64,000 nucleotides of DNA from Streptomyces sp. NBC_00568 (GCF_026341855.1 NZ_JAPENW010000001.1:6749001-6813000); one strand, 5' to 3'. Shown: positions 7,516 to 15,805, counted from the stretch's first letter. The notes: generated by a model from the sequence alone, not told the origin. A program made the numbers and translations.

Positions 7516-8762
7516 ACGACGACGTCGAGGAGGCGGTCGCGGCCGCGTTCCGCGAGGAGTGGGGCCAGGTCGTCGCCACCCTCATCCGGGTGACCGGCGA
7601 CTGGGACCTCGCCGAGGAGTGCGCGCAGGACGCCTTCGCCCAGGCACTCGACCGGTGGCGGCGCGACGGAGTGCCGCGCCGCCCCGGCGCCTGGCTGACG
7701 ACGACCGCGCGCAACCGCGCCCTGGACGTGCTGCGCCGGGAGGCGGTCGGGGCGCAGAAGCTGCGGGAGGTGGCGGTGCTGGCGCGCGACGAGGGTCCGT
7801 ACGACCCGGAATTCGACGAGGACAGCGGAGTCGGGGACGACCGGCTGCGGCTGATCTTCACCTGCTGCCACCCGGCGCTTCCCATCGAGGCCCGGGTGGC
7901 GCTCACCCTGCGCACCCTGGCCGGACTGACCACGCCCGAGATCGCGCACGCCTTCCTCGTCCCCGAGGCGACGATGGCGCAGCGGCTGGTGCGCGCCAAA
8001 CGGAAGATCCGCAACGCGGGCATCCCGTACCGCGTACCGCCCGCGCACCTTCTGCCGGAACGCACCACGGGCGTCCTCGGCGTGCTCTACCTGCTCTTCA
8101 ACGAGGGGTACGCCGCCACGGCCGGCGCCGATCTGGTGCGCACGAACCTCTGCGCCGAGGCGATCCGCCTCGCCCGCGTCCTGGCCGGCCTGATGCCCGA
8201 CGAGCCCGAAGTCCTCGGTCTGCTCGCACTGTTGCTGCTCCACGACGCCCGGCGCGGCACGCGCGTCGACGCGGTGGGCGACCTGGTCACCCTGGAGGAC
8301 CAGGACCGCGGCGCCTGGGACGGGCCGGAGGCCGACGAGGGCGCCGCACTCCTGGAGACCGCCCTGCGTCGCGGGCGCCCCGGGCCGTACCAGATCCAGG
8401 CCGCGATCGCCGCCTGTCACACGACCGCCGCCACGGCCGACGAGACCGACTGGGCCGACATCGCGGCCCTCTACGGCGAACTCCGGCGCTTCGTGCCCTC
8501 CGCCGTGGTCCGGCTCAACCGGGCGGTCGCCGTGGGCATGTCCGAAGGCCCCGACGCCGGGCTCGCCCTGGTCGCCGAACTGGAGGAGGAGGGCGAGCTG
8601 GCCGCCTACCACCTGCTGCCCGCCACCCGTGCGGACCTGCTGCGTCGCGGCGGTCGTACCGCGGAGGCCGCCGAGGCGTACGAGCGGGCGCTCGGACTGG
8701 TGGAGAACGCGTCCGAGCGGAGATTCCTGGAGAAGCGGCTCGCGGAGTGTCGATCGGCGTAG
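7512..8762 (+). CDS. ECF42-type RNA polymerase sigma factor with C-terminal extension
   Basis: A 416-residue ECF sigma factor, about twice the usual size. Sigma region 2 (residues about 8-75, with DWDLAEECAQDAFAQAL and the helix ending NRALDVLRRE), the FTCCHPAL block and sigma region 4 (LAGLTTPEIAHAFLVPEATM) are followed by about 210 residues of helical, TPR-like sequence, characteristic of the ECF42 group. There is no anti-sigma gene nearby, as is usual for this group, whose extension is thought to control activity. The GTG start overlaps the YCII stop. The end of the gene contains the -35 element of a second ECF42-like promoter. Confidence 0.92.
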   Translation: MNDDVEEAVAAAFREEWGQVVATLIRVTGDWDLAEECAQDAFAQALDRWRRDGVPRRPGAWLTTTARNRALDVLRREAVGAQKLREVAVLARDEGPYDPEFDEDSGVGDDRLRLIFTCCHPALPIEARVALTLRTLAGLTTPEIAHAFLVPEATMAQRLVRAKRKIRNAGIPYRVPPAHLLPERTTGVLGVLYLLFNEGYAATAGADLVRTNLCAEAIRLARVLAGLMPDEPEVLGLLALLLLHDARRGTRVDAVGDLVTLEDQDRGAWDGPEADEGAALLETALRRGRPGPYQIQAAIAACHTTAATADETDWADIAALYGELRRFVPSAVVRLNRAVAVGMSEGPDAGLALVAELEEEGELAAYHLLPATRADLLRRGGRTAEAAEAYERALGLVENASERRFLEKRLAECRSA

Positions 8763-8774
8763 GCGCCCTTCGTC
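8748..8774 (+). promoter_or_regulatory. Second ECF42-type promoter
   Basis: TGTCGA (8748-8753), a 17-bp spacer and CGTC (8771-8774) repeat exactly the layout found at 6366-6392, again followed by GGTG. The -35 element overlaps the last codons of the sigma gene. The first open frame downstream is the 69-residue ORF at 8848, which makes that ORF a candidate member of the sigma factor's regulon. Confidence 0.65.
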
Positions 8775-8847
8775 GGTGAGGTGACGGCACCCCGGGCGAC
8801 TGCCGGCCGGGTTGCCGACCCCGGCCACCCGACACCCGGAGGCTCCG

Positions 8848-9057
8848 ATGACCGCCCCAGCCCCCACGACCACATCCACCCCGAAAGCCTCTTCCCCTTC
8901 CCCTTCCCCCGCGCCGCGTGGCAGGCGCGCGCTCCGCCTGCTGCTCGCGCGCCGCGCACGACCCGAGGACGTCAGCCCCGCGCCGTCGGCCCCACCGGCG
9001 GAAGCGGGCCCGGGCACCCCGGACGTCTGGCTGGCCGGCCTGCGCCTGGGAAGCTGA
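8848..9057 (+). CDS. Small Pro/Ser-rich hypothetical protein
   Basis: A 69-residue frame with ATG at 8848 and GGAGG six bases upstream. The N-terminal 25 residues are rich in Thr, Pro and Ser, followed by an Arg-rich patch (RGRRALRLLLARRARPE) and a C-terminus ending PDVWLAGLRLGS. No known domain is recognised. Support comes from the good ribosome binding site and the ECF42-like promoter 74 bp upstream. Composition bias means it could still be a chance frame. Confidence 0.45.
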   Translation: MTAPAPTTTSTPKASSPSPSPAPRGRRALRLLLARRARPEDVSPAPSAPPAEAGPGTPDVWLAGLRLGS

Positions 9058-9089
9058 CCCTGTCCGTCACCACCGCTTCCTCGGCCACC

Positions 9090-9563
9090 TCACCAGGCCC
9101 GACCCGCGCCGTCGGGGCGCCCTCGTGCTGCTCTGCCGGCCGGGTCCGTGCGTCGGCGTCGCCACCACGGCGCGAGCTGGAGGACGCCGAACACCACCTC
9201 GACGGCGAAGAACGGCCACAGAATCCGAGAGACTCCCTGGGCCAAGGCGTACGCCTGCCACGCGGCGAACAGGGTGCGCGCCATGCCGTCGAACAGCCCG
9301 TGTTCCGGCTGGGTTCGGACGATGCGCAGAAGCGACCAGACGACCACGACCGAGCCCATCAGATTCGCGAACAGGGTCTGCCACGCGTCGGGTTCGGGCA
9401 GAGTGCCCATGCCGAGCGCGTCGCCCCATGACGACAGCGCGTCGTGAACCAGCGTGTAGGTCCACGGCGTCGCGAATCCCGCCGTGACGGCGAGGTCGTA
9501 CCAGGCACTGGCTCGTACGAGGTGGAGATAGGCGGGTTGCGCGGGGTCGGGAAGACGGATCAC
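9090..9563 (-). CDS. Small membrane protein, target of the divergent MerR
   Basis: A 157-residue hypothetical membrane protein with about four hydrophobic segments and a basic C-terminal tail. The GTG at 9563 is chosen because AGGAG precedes it at normal spacing and the longer frame upstream runs through repeat DNA. It is divergent from a MerR gene, and its promoter has the over-long 19-bp spacer that MerR proteins twist into an active form, so it is likely the regulated target. The function is not recognised. Confidence 0.7.
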   Translation of the reverse strand: MIRLPDPAQPAYLHLVRASAWYDLAVTAGFATPWTYTLVHDALSSWGDALGMGTLPEPDAWQTLFANLMGSVVVVWSLLRIVRTQPEHGLFDGMARTLFAAWQAYALAQGVSRILWPFFAVEVVFGVLQLAPWWRRRRTDPAGRAARGRPDGAGRAW

Positions 9564-9601
9564 GGTGAGACTCCTGCTGGTCTTGTGGCAGCGACGCCTC
9601 A

Positions 9602-9632
9602 CGCTAAACAGTGGAGTACGGTCCAAGGTCAA
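9602..9632 (-). promoter_or_regulatory. MerR-type promoter with 19-bp spacer
   Basis: On the minus strand TTGACC (plus 9627-9632) and TTAGCG (plus 9602-9607) are separated by 19 bp. The spacer holds an imperfect inverted repeat CCTTGGA / TCCACTG around CCGTAC. Over-spaced promoters with a dyad in the spacer are the hallmark of MerR-activated genes. It would drive the membrane protein gene at 9563. Confidence 0.7.
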
Positions 9633-9633
9633 G

Positions 9634-9695
9634 CCCGAACCTGAACCCGAACCAGCCCGAACCCGAACTCGAACGCGAACTCGAACCCGAGCCCC
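9634..9695. repeat. Hexanucleotide repeat (CCCGAA variants)
   Basis: About ten degenerate copies of a 6-bp unit (CCCGAA, CTCGAA, CGCGAA) fill the space between the MerR operator and the MerR gene. It is one of many short tandem repeats in the window. Confidence 0.8.
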
Positions 9696-9713
9696 GATCT
9701 CCGACGGAGGGTC

Positions 9714-10079
9714 ATGCGCATCGGTGAACTCGCCGCGCAGGCAGGCATATCCAGAGACACGATCCGGTTCTACGAAAAGGTCGGTCTGGTCGAAGGCCGC
9801 CGCCTGGCCAACGGATATCGCGACTTCCCACCCGAGGCGGTGCCCTGGCTGCACTATGTGCGCACCGCGCAGGCCCTCGGGTTCTCCCTGGCCGAGATCG
9901 CGCGGCACGGCGAGGAGTTGCGTGAGGCGCCGGACACCGCTGAATCACTGTCCGCGCTGTTCGAGGAGAAGATCCAGGTCATTGACGCCCGCATCGCCGA
10001 ACTGGTCACCCTGCGGACCGAGCTGACCACACGCGTCGGCACCGGCTGCCCGCTGCGGACAGCCGGCCGGCTCGCCTGA
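9714..10079 (+). CDS. MerR-family transcriptional regulator
   Basis: A 121-residue MerR regulator: the N-terminal winged helix (MRIGELAAQAGISRDTIRFYEKVGLV), the GYRDFP wing, then a dimerisation coiled coil (about 85-110) and a short tail with a single cysteine in GCPLR. One cysteine is too few for a typical metal site, so it is more likely a SoxR-unlike, ligand-responsive member. GGAGG lies just upstream of the ATG. The divergent membrane protein gene has a MerR-type promoter and is the probable target. Confidence 0.92.
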   Translation: MRIGELAAQAGISRDTIRFYEKVGLVEGRRLANGYRDFPPEAVPWLHYVRTAQALGFSLAEIARHGEELREAPDTAESLSALFEEKIQVIDARIAELVTLRTELTTRVGTGCPLRTAGRLA

Positions 10080-10083
10080 ACCA

Positions 10084-10112
10084 CCCTGCCGCGATCGTCG
10101 ACCGGGGCAGGG
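10084..10112. terminator. Hairpin between convergent genes
   Basis: A 7-bp perfect stem, CCCTGCC (10084-10090) and GGCAGGG (10106-10112), lies directly after the MerR stop and before the convergent GH13 stop. No T-run follows, as is usual in this GC range. Confidence 0.5.
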
Positions 10113-10147
10113 CGCGCCGAACACGACGGGCGAAGGGGAACCGTCCC

Positions 10148-11752
10148 TCAGCGCCCAGCACTCGGCCCGGTGAGTTCGAAGACGCCGTAGCCGAATCCCT
10201 GCGCGTCGATGACGTCGTCGGCGACACGGACGCTGGCGCCTTCCAGAGGGCGGGCGTCGGTGGCGCCGTCGTAGCGGCAACTCGCCTGCTCACGGCGTGG
10301 ATTGATCACGACGAGGTAGCGGCCGCCCCGCACGTACACGAACGGGTACCCGGCGTGCACCACCTCCACCGAACCGCCCGGCCCCAGCTCGGGGGCGCTG
10401 GTGCGCAGGGCGACGAGGCGGCGTACGAGATGCAGGAGCGAGGTGTCGTCGGCCAGTTGGGCGGCGACCGTCGGGCGGTCCGGGGACGGGTCGATGGGGA
10501 GGTAGAGGCGGTCGGCGGGGGCGGTGGAGAAGCCGGCGTTGGGGCTGTCGTCCCACTGCATCGGCGTGCGGGAACCCGCGCGGTTGTAGCGAGGCCCCAG
10601 CACGCTGCCCTCCTTCTCGGGCAGTCCCGGAAGGTAACGCATGCCGATCTCGTCGCCGTAGTAGATCGCCGGAAGGGTCGGCCAGGTCATCTGAAAGGCG
10701 AACGCGGCGGGGAGCTGAGCGGCCGTGCGGGGGCCGCAGTTGAGGCGGGAGAAGTCGTGGTTGGAGGTGGGGAGCGCGATGAATCCGTCCTCGCCGAGCG
10801 CGGACACCGCCCGGCTCCACGCGTCCACGAAGGGGCGCGGGGAGCCCCGGCCCTCGGCGTCGAAGAAGCAGTCGAGCGGATCCCAGGCCTCGTTGACCGT
10901 GCCCTCGCCGTTGCTCCACAGCGAGCGCAGGGCGAGTCCGTCGGTGGGCCCGCCGAACTGGAGGAAGAAGTCCGTGTGGAACCCCGCGGGGACGGACACC
11001 TCGGGGTCGCCCCACTCCGAGAGCAGCACGGCGTCCGGATGCGCGCCGTCCAGCCAGTGGCGCAACTCCGTCCAGATCGCGGCCGTCTCCTTCTTGTCCG
11101 GGTCGTCCTTCACCAGCGAGGCGGCCATGTCCACGCGGAAGCCCGACAGACCGAGGCCCAGCCAGTGGTCCATCACGGAGCGCAGCGCGGCACGGTTGGC
11201 ACGCGGGCCCTCCGCGTCGACCGGACCGCGCCACGGCTCGTCCGGATGCGTGCGCGCGTAACCGAAGTTGAGGGCGGGCTGAAAGGCGAAGAAGTTCGGC
11301 AGATACGCCCCCGGTCGGGTTCCGGGGGAGGGGACGAAGCCGTCCGGGACGCCCTCGGGCGCCCAGATGTACCGGTCGTCGGCCGGATCGTCCATCGCGG
11401 CCCGGAACCACGGGTGCTGGTCGGAGGTGTGACCCGCCACGAGGTCGAGGAGTACGCGGATGCCGCGGCGGCCGGCCTCGACCACGAGGCGGGCGAGGTC
11501 GTCGGACGAGCCGTATCGGGGTGCGACGTCCAGGTAGTCGGCGACGTCGTATCCGGCGTCGCCGAACGGTGACACGAAGCACGGGTTGAGCCACACGGTG
11601 TTCACGCCCAGCCACGCGAGGTGGTCGAGGCGCTCGGCGATTCCGTCGAAGTCGCCGATGCCGTCGCCGTTCGAGTCGGCGAACGACTGCGGATAGATCT
11701 GGTAGAAGACGGCGTCGGCCAGCCAGGCGGGGGCGGGGCGGAACGAGGTCAT
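10148..11752 (-). CDS. GH13 alpha-glucosidase / alpha-amylase family enzyme
   Basis: A 534-residue cytoplasmic GH13 enzyme without a signal peptide. The catalytic triad is visible: nucleophile in GFRVD (Asp208), acid/base in LLSEWGD (Glu246) and the transition-state aspartate in SNHD (Asp333). The N-terminus (WLADAVFYQIYPQSFADSNGDG) and the region I histidine in LLDLVAGHTSDQHPWF fit oligo-glucosidases and trehalose-type enzymes that hydrolyse or rearrange alpha-glucosides. The exact substrate cannot be told. It is a single gene, divergent from the methyltransferase and convergent with MerR. Confidence 0.92.
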   Translation of the reverse strand: MTSFRPAPAWLADAVFYQIYPQSFADSNGDGIGDFDGIAERLDHLAWLGVNTVWLNPCFVSPFGDAGYDVADYLDVAPRYGSSDDLARLVVEAGRRGIRVLLDLVAGHTSDQHPWFRAAMDDPADDRYIWAPEGVPDGFVPSPGTRPGAYLPNFFAFQPALNFGYARTHPDEPWRGPVDAEGPRANRAALRSVMDHWLGLGLSGFRVDMAASLVKDDPDKKETAAIWTELRHWLDGAHPDAVLLSEWGDPEVSVPAGFHTDFFLQFGGPTDGLALRSLWSNGEGTVNEAWDPLDCFFDAEGRGSPRPFVDAWSRAVSALGEDGFIALPTSNHDFSRLNCGPRTAAQLPAAFAFQMTWPTLPAIYYGDEIGMRYLPGLPEKEGSVLGPRYNRAGSRTPMQWDDSPNAGFSTAPADRLYLPIDPSPDRPTVAAQLADDTSLLHLVRRLVALRTSAPELGPGGSVEVVHAGYPFVYVRGGRYLVVINPRREQASCRYDGATDARPLEGASVRVADDVIDAQGFGYGVFELTGPSAGR

Positions 11753-11806
11753 GCCGGGGACGATAGATCAGCGCACCCGGCGCCCGCTGCCCCTAAGCTC
11801 GGCCAG

Positions 11807-12799
11807 ATGTTCACGCCGCAAGGTCCCACCCTCCGCGAACTGGCCGTGCAGGGCCTCTCGTCCATCGAACACGGTTACGACCTGCTCGCCCCCAAGTTCG
11901 ATCACACGCCGTTCCGGACCCCGGACGCGATCCTCGACGCGGTCGGACGGGCCCTCGCGCCGATGGGACCGTTCACCGCGGGACTCGACCTCTGCTGCGG
12001 CACCGGCGCGGGCATGGAGATCCTGCGGGAACTGTGCCGGGAGAGCGTCACCGGCGTCGACATCAGCACGGGCATGCTGACGGTCGGCCGCGAGCGGCTC
12101 GACACCGATGCCGACGGTCCATCGTCCCTGGTGAGGACGCGCGAGGGCGGCTCACCGTCCTCGGCGGAGGCGCGTGATGACGGGCCGCAGCCGGTCGCCC
12201 CGGCGCGGGGAGGCAGGTCGCCGTCCGTCGCTCCGGCGCCGGGAGGCAGGTCGGAGTCAGTCGCTCCGGCGCGGGGCGGCACGCTGCCGTCCGTCGCCTC
12301 CGTCCGGGGGGCCGGGTCACCGTCCGTGCCCCGGGTTCGCGGCGACGGCGGCCCGTCGGTCGCCTGGGTGCGCGGTGACGCCCGCGCCCTTCCCTTCGGG
12401 CCCGCGTTCGACCTGGTCGTGAGCTTCGGCGCCTTCGGGCACTTCCTGCCGCGCGAGCTGCCTGGCCTGTTCGCCGGGGTCCACGCCGTACTGCGCCCCG
12501 GCGGACGCTTCGCGTTCCCGATCATGGCTCCGCCGCGGCCCACCTCGCCGTGGTACTGGGCCCTGCTGGGCTTCGACACGGTGATGCGGGTGCGCAATGC
12601 CGTCCGGCGTCCGACCTTCGTCATGTACTACCGCGCGTTCCGGCTCGGTGACGTGGAGCGGGAACTGGATCGGGCAGGCTTCCGGACGGAACTTCACGCG
12701 CTGCCCGAGTTCGGCCGCCGACGGGACGGCAGCCCGCGGGCCCGGATGGTCGTGGCCACACGCGAGGACACCTCGGTGAGGTCCTCCGGCGCCGTATGA
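11807..12799 (+). CDS. SAM-dependent methyltransferase with an 11-residue repeat insertion
   Basis: A 330-residue class I methyltransferase. Motif I LDLCCGTGAG (60-69) and VTGVDIS (motif II) are followed at residues 112-188 by seven tandem 11-residue units of the pattern RGGxSPSVAPA. The last unit runs straight into the genuine motif III region RGDARALPF, after which the fold resumes (FDLVVSFGAFGHF, LRPGGRFAFP). The insertion is therefore an in-frame expansion inside the catalytic domain at the loop before motif III. The ATG at 11807 is the first that includes the conserved N-terminus. The substrate is unknown. Confidence 0.85.
   Translation: MFTPQGPTLRELAVQGLSSIEHGYDLLAPKFDHTPFRTPDAILDAVGRALAPMGPFTAGLDLCCGTGAGMEILRELCRESVTGVDISTGMLTVGRERLDTDADGPSSLVRTREGGSPSSAEARDDGPQPVAPARGGRSPSVAPAPGGRSESVAPARGGTLPSVASVRGAGSPSVPRVRGDGGPSVAWVRGDARALPFGPAFDLVVSFGAFGHFLPRELPGLFAGVHAVLRPGGRFAFPIMAPPRPTSPWYWALLGFDTVMRVRNAVRRPTFVMYYRAFRLGDVERELDRAGFRTELHALPEFGRRRDGSPRARMVVATREDTSVRSSGAV
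12140..12370. repeat. 33-bp tandem repeat inside the methyltransferase gene
   Basis: Seven in-frame 33-bp units (starting at 12140, 12173, 12206, 12239, 12272, 12305 and 12338) each encode 11 residues. The central units are most alike and the outer ones diverge. The 3' unit grades into the native coding sequence. Confidence 0.9.
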
Positions 12800-12821
12800 C
12801 GGGGCCGGTTCGGGAAGGCTT

Positions 12822-12911
12822 CCCTGTCGGCCCTGTCGGCCCTGTCGGCCCTGTCGGCCCTGTCGGCCCTGTCGGCCCTGTCGGCCCTGTCGGCCCTGTC
12901 GGCCCTGTCGG
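12822..12911. repeat. 9-bp tandem repeat (CCCTGTCGG), ten copies
   Basis: Ten perfect head-to-tail copies of CCCTGTCGG lie just after the methyltransferase stop. The plus-strand frame opening with ATGA at 12796 would read Gly-Pro-Val repeats, but nothing else supports a protein there. Confidence 0.95.
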
Positions 12912-12920
12912 GCGGGCGAG

Positions 12921-12973
12921 GGCCGTCTGCCGGGGCCGGGTCGCCCTTCCCGGCATCCGGAGGGCAGACGGCC
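12921..12973. terminator. Inverted repeat with 11-bp arms
   Basis: GGCCGTCTGCC (12921-12931) and GGCAGACGGCC (12963-12973) are perfect complements around a 31-base GC-rich loop that can itself fold. It lies between convergent genes and upstream of a second hairpin. Confidence 0.55.
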
Positions 12974-13021
12974 TCCGCCGCACACGGTCCCGAGTGCCCG
13001 GGCGGCCTCCCGAGCACTGAC

Positions 13022-13053
13022 GAGTCCTCCGGGCCCGCGGACCCGGAGGACTC
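13022..13053. terminator. Strong bidirectional terminator hairpin
   Basis: A perfect 12-bp stem, GAGTCCTCCGGG (13022-13033) and CCCGGAGGACTC (13042-13053), with an 8-base loop, lies between the convergent methyltransferase and hydrolase genes. Confidence 0.75.
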
Positions 13054-13139
13054 TCCTACCTCGGCGGACGTCGGCCCACGCCCCCCGCCGGCGGACTCGC
13101 CGAGGCCGGTCACGGCGTCCGGGTGGGCCGCGTCGACCG

Positions 13140-13961
13140 TCAGGCGCGGATGAAGTCGAGCAGATCGGCGTTGAAGGCCTGCTCGAACGCGCCCACCAGG
13201 CCGTGCGGGGCGCCCGGGTACACCTTCAGCGTCGCGTCCTTGACCAGCTGAGCCGTCTTCAGCGCGGCGGCGCCGATCGGCACGATCTGGTCGTCGTCGC
13301 CGTGCGCGATGAGCGTCGGGACGTCGATCTTGGCGAGGTCCTCGGTGAAGTCGGTCTCCGAGAACTGCTTGATGCAGTCGTACGCCGCCTTCAGCCCGGC
13401 CTGCATGCTCTGCAGCCAGAACTCGTCGCGCTTGCCCTGCGAGACCGTGGCACCCTCGCGGTTGGCGCCGTAGAACGGTGTGGCCAGCTCCTGGTAGAAC
13501 TGCGAGCGGTCCGCCTCGACCCCGGCGCGTATGCCGTCGAAGGCGTCGATGGGCGTGCCCTCCGGGTTGGTGTCCGACTTCAGCATGACCGGGGGAACCG
13601 CGCCCAGCAGGACCGCCTTGGCGACCCGCCCGGTGCCGTGCCGGCCGATGTAGCGGGCCACCTCACCGCCGCCCGTGGAGTGCCCGACCAGGATCACGTC
13701 GTCGAGGCCGAGCGACTCGATGAGCTCGGCGAGGTCGTCGGCGTACTGGTCCATGGTGTTGCCCCGCCACGTCTGCGCCGAACGGCCGTGCCCGCGGCGG
13801 TCGTGCGCGATACCGCGGAAGCCGTTCTCGGCGACCAGCCGCAGCTGACCCTCCCAGGCGTCCGCGTTGAGCGGCCAGCCGTGGCTGAAGACGACCGGCT
13901 GCCCACTGCCCAGGTCCTTGTAGAAGATGTCGGTGCCGTCGGAGGTCGTGAACGTGCTCAT
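13140..13961 (-). CDS. Alpha/beta hydrolase of the non-haem chloroperoxidase (perhydrolase) type
   Basis: A 273-residue enzyme very like cofactor-free haloperoxidases/perhydrolases: SHGWPLNADAW near the N-terminus, nucleophile elbow GHSTGG (Ser95), an aspartate in HGDDDQIVP and a final histidine in GAPHGL. Such enzymes hydrolyse esters and can form peracids from carboxylic acids and peroxide. The ATG at 13961 has AGGGAA upstream. It lies 80 bp downstream of a second, unrelated-looking alpha/beta hydrolase on the same strand and may share its transcript. Confidence 0.92.
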   Translation of the reverse strand: MSTFTTSDGTDIFYKDLGSGQPVVFSHGWPLNADAWEGQLRLVAENGFRGIAHDRRGHGRSAQTWRGNTMDQYADDLAELIESLGLDDVILVGHSTGGGEVARYIGRHGTGRVAKAVLLGAVPPVMLKSDTNPEGTPIDAFDGIRAGVEADRSQFYQELATPFYGANREGATVSQGKRDEFWLQSMQAGLKAAYDCIKQFSETDFTEDLAKIDVPTLIAHGDDDQIVPIGAAALKTAQLVKDATLKVYPGAPHGLVGAFEQAFNADLLDFIRA

Positions 13962-14041
13962 GGGTTGTTCCCTTTCGAAAGATGGCGCGATGGCGCGATG
14001 GTGCGGTGCGGCGTGCGGGCGCCGCACGGTTGAGGTGGTGG

Positions 14042-14875
14042 TCAGACGAAACGGCGGACGAACTCCAGTGCCGTGTCGGCGACTTCCTTCCAGCCGTGGT
14101 CGATGGTCAGCGCGTGGCCGCGGTTCTTGATCTCGGCGATCTCGGTGACGCCGGGGTTGCGCTGCTGCTTCTTGTACGACGCGTTGGCGATGGCCCACGG
14201 CACGGTGTGGTCCTTCTCGCCCGAGATGATCAGCAGGGGTCCTCGGTCGGCGTTCTCGGTGTCGACCTTGACCTCGGTCCAGGGGTTGAAGTTGGCCGTG
14301 GCCGCCTGGAAGAGCGGGGCGCCCGGCGCGGGCACGGCGAAGGTGTCGTACAGCTCCTTGGCCTCCTCCTCCCCGACCGCGTTGGCGAAGCCGTAGCGGA
14401 ACTGCTCGAAGGTGAGCGGGACGGCCCGGTTCCGGTTCGCCGGGTTGCCGAGCACGGGCGCGGCGGAGCGCAGGGACGAGATCGGGAGGGGCAGGACGCC
14501 CCGGAACGGAGCCGGGTCGATCGCCACCGAGACGGCGGACCGGCCGCGGCCGGCCAGGATCTGGGTGAGGAGGCCGCCGAAGGAGTGGCCGACGACGGCG
14601 GGCTTCTTCTCGAGGCCGCCGATGAGGCTCTCCAGGTGGTCGGCGACCTGACCGACCGTCTTGCCGGCGAAGACCTCGGGATGGGCCTTGGCCTCCTCGA
14701 CCGTGTCGGGGTCGTCGGGCCAGGACAGCGAGACCGGAGCGAATCCGGCCTGCTCGAAGTGGGTCGCCCACCGGTCCCAGCTGCTGGGCAGCAGCCACAG
14801 ACCGTGGACGAAGACGACCGGTGTCCGGCCCGTCGCGTTGGCCCGCTCGATCTGCTGTGCGTCGTTGGAGGTCAT
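14042..14875 (-). CDS. Alpha/beta hydrolase
   Basis: A 277-residue hydrolase with VVFVHGLWLLPSSW (oxyanion region), the nucleophile elbow GHSFGG (Ser98), an acidic loop SGEKDHTVPW and a late histidine in NRGHALTIDHGW. It resembles uncharacterised Streptomyces esterase/lipase-like proteins. It is the upstream member of a two-gene unit with the perhydrolase. The substrate is unknown. Confidence 0.88.
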   Translation of the reverse strand: MTSNDAQQIERANATGRTPVVFVHGLWLLPSSWDRWATHFEQAGFAPVSLSWPDDPDTVEEAKAHPEVFAGKTVGQVADHLESLIGGLEKKPAVVGHSFGGLLTQILAGRGRSAVSVAIDPAPFRGVLPLPISSLRSAAPVLGNPANRNRAVPLTFEQFRYGFANAVGEEEAKELYDTFAVPAPGAPLFQAATANFNPWTEVKVDTENADRGPLLIISGEKDHTVPWAIANASYKKQQRNPGVTEIAEIKNRGHALTIDHGWKEVADTALEFVRRFV

Positions 14876-15016
14876 GTCTCGACGCTAGACGCGAACAGCC
14901 CCGCTGGGATCGGTCAGATGACTGCATTCCAGCTCCGGACGGGTGGGTGACCCCGGGCGAAGTCCCCACCCCTCCCGTCGTGTTCGCCGTCTCGACCGTG
15001 TTTCGTCACCCGGGGT

Positions 15017-15742
15017 TCACTCGGCCGCCGGAAGCGTGAACTCGTAGACGAGGGCGTCCTGTTGCGCGTCCACGGTCAGGTCGGTGATCTCCAGAGGCCG
15101 GTCGTACTGGTCGTGCACGCGGCGGGTGACCCGTACCGACTGCGGGAGCCGGGTGATCGCGTCCCGGTGATGCAGGGTCAGACCCGCCTTGCGCATCCAG
15201 TCGTAGGCCCGTGACAGCTGAGCCGACGCGTGGCCGTCCGCGCGGTCGCGGTAGCGGGCGAGTTCCTCGACCTCGGTCACCGCGATCGCGGAGAAGGACG
15301 TCACGGCCGTGCGCAGCCCGCTGCCGTCGGCGGCGGCCGACTCGTAGCGGTGGACCAGTGTCGCCCGCCGCGGGGCGAGTCCGAGGGCCTCGGCGTGCTC
15401 CGGTGGGGGAGTCTCCCAGGTCACGGAGGTCCGTTGGCGGGCGCACGGTTCACTGGTGTGCGCCCCGACGGGGAAGTCGAGGGAGGGGACGGGCTCCGCG
15501 CCGGTGGCGGGCAGCGTCGCATGGCTGCCGCGCCGGTCGGTGGAGACCCGACCGCCGCGTCGCAGCATCTGCAGCGCCTGTCGTACGGTCTCCCGGCTGA
15601 CGCCGAAACGGCCGGCCAACTCGCGCTCTCCCGGCAGGCGTTCGCCGGGAGGGATGGTTCCGTCGCGCAGCTCGCCGAGCAGTTGTACGGCGATCCGCGC
15701 GTAGAGCGGTTCGTGGTCGGATGAAGGGGTGGTGCGGGCCAT
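15017..15742 (-). CDS. GntR-family regulator (HutC/UTRA type)
   Basis: A 241-residue regulator with an N-terminal GntR winged helix (RLPGERELAGRFGVSRETVRQALQMLRRGG) and a C-terminal UTRA ligand domain (about 85-240) ending in the typical EITDLTVDAQQDALVYEF. Such proteins repress genes for small-molecule uptake or use and release DNA on ligand binding. A TGGTCTAAACCA palindrome 64 bp upstream of its start is a candidate operator. The regulated genes could be itself and the neighbouring serine hydrolase. Confidence 0.9.
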   Translation of the reverse strand: MARTTPSSDHEPLYARIAVQLLGELRDGTIPPGERLPGERELAGRFGVSRETVRQALQMLRRGGRVSTDRRGSHATLPATGAEPVPSLDFPVGAHTSEPCARQRTSVTWETPPPEHAEALGLAPRRATLVHRYESAAADGSGLRTAVTSFSAIAVTEVEELARYRDRADGHASAQLSRAYDWMRKAGLTLHHRDAITRLPQSVRVTRRVHDQYDRPLEITDLTVDAQQDALVYEFTLPAAE

Positions 15743-15805
15743 GTCCGCTCCTGCGTGGTGACTAGACGTAGCCGTGCGGGCTCATTGCGCCACCACATCT
15801 AGCAT

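Noticed and set aside
12796..13020. A 74-residue frame of Gly-Pro-Val repeats starting with ATGA on the methyltransferase stop (collagen-like)
   Set aside because: It is simply the translation of the 9-bp repeat followed by two terminator hairpins; no other sequence supports a protein.
13140..14969. A single 609-residue frame covering two hydrolase genes
   Set aside because: Only the downstream half has family sequence in that frame; the upstream hydrolase is encoded in a different frame with its own start and stop.
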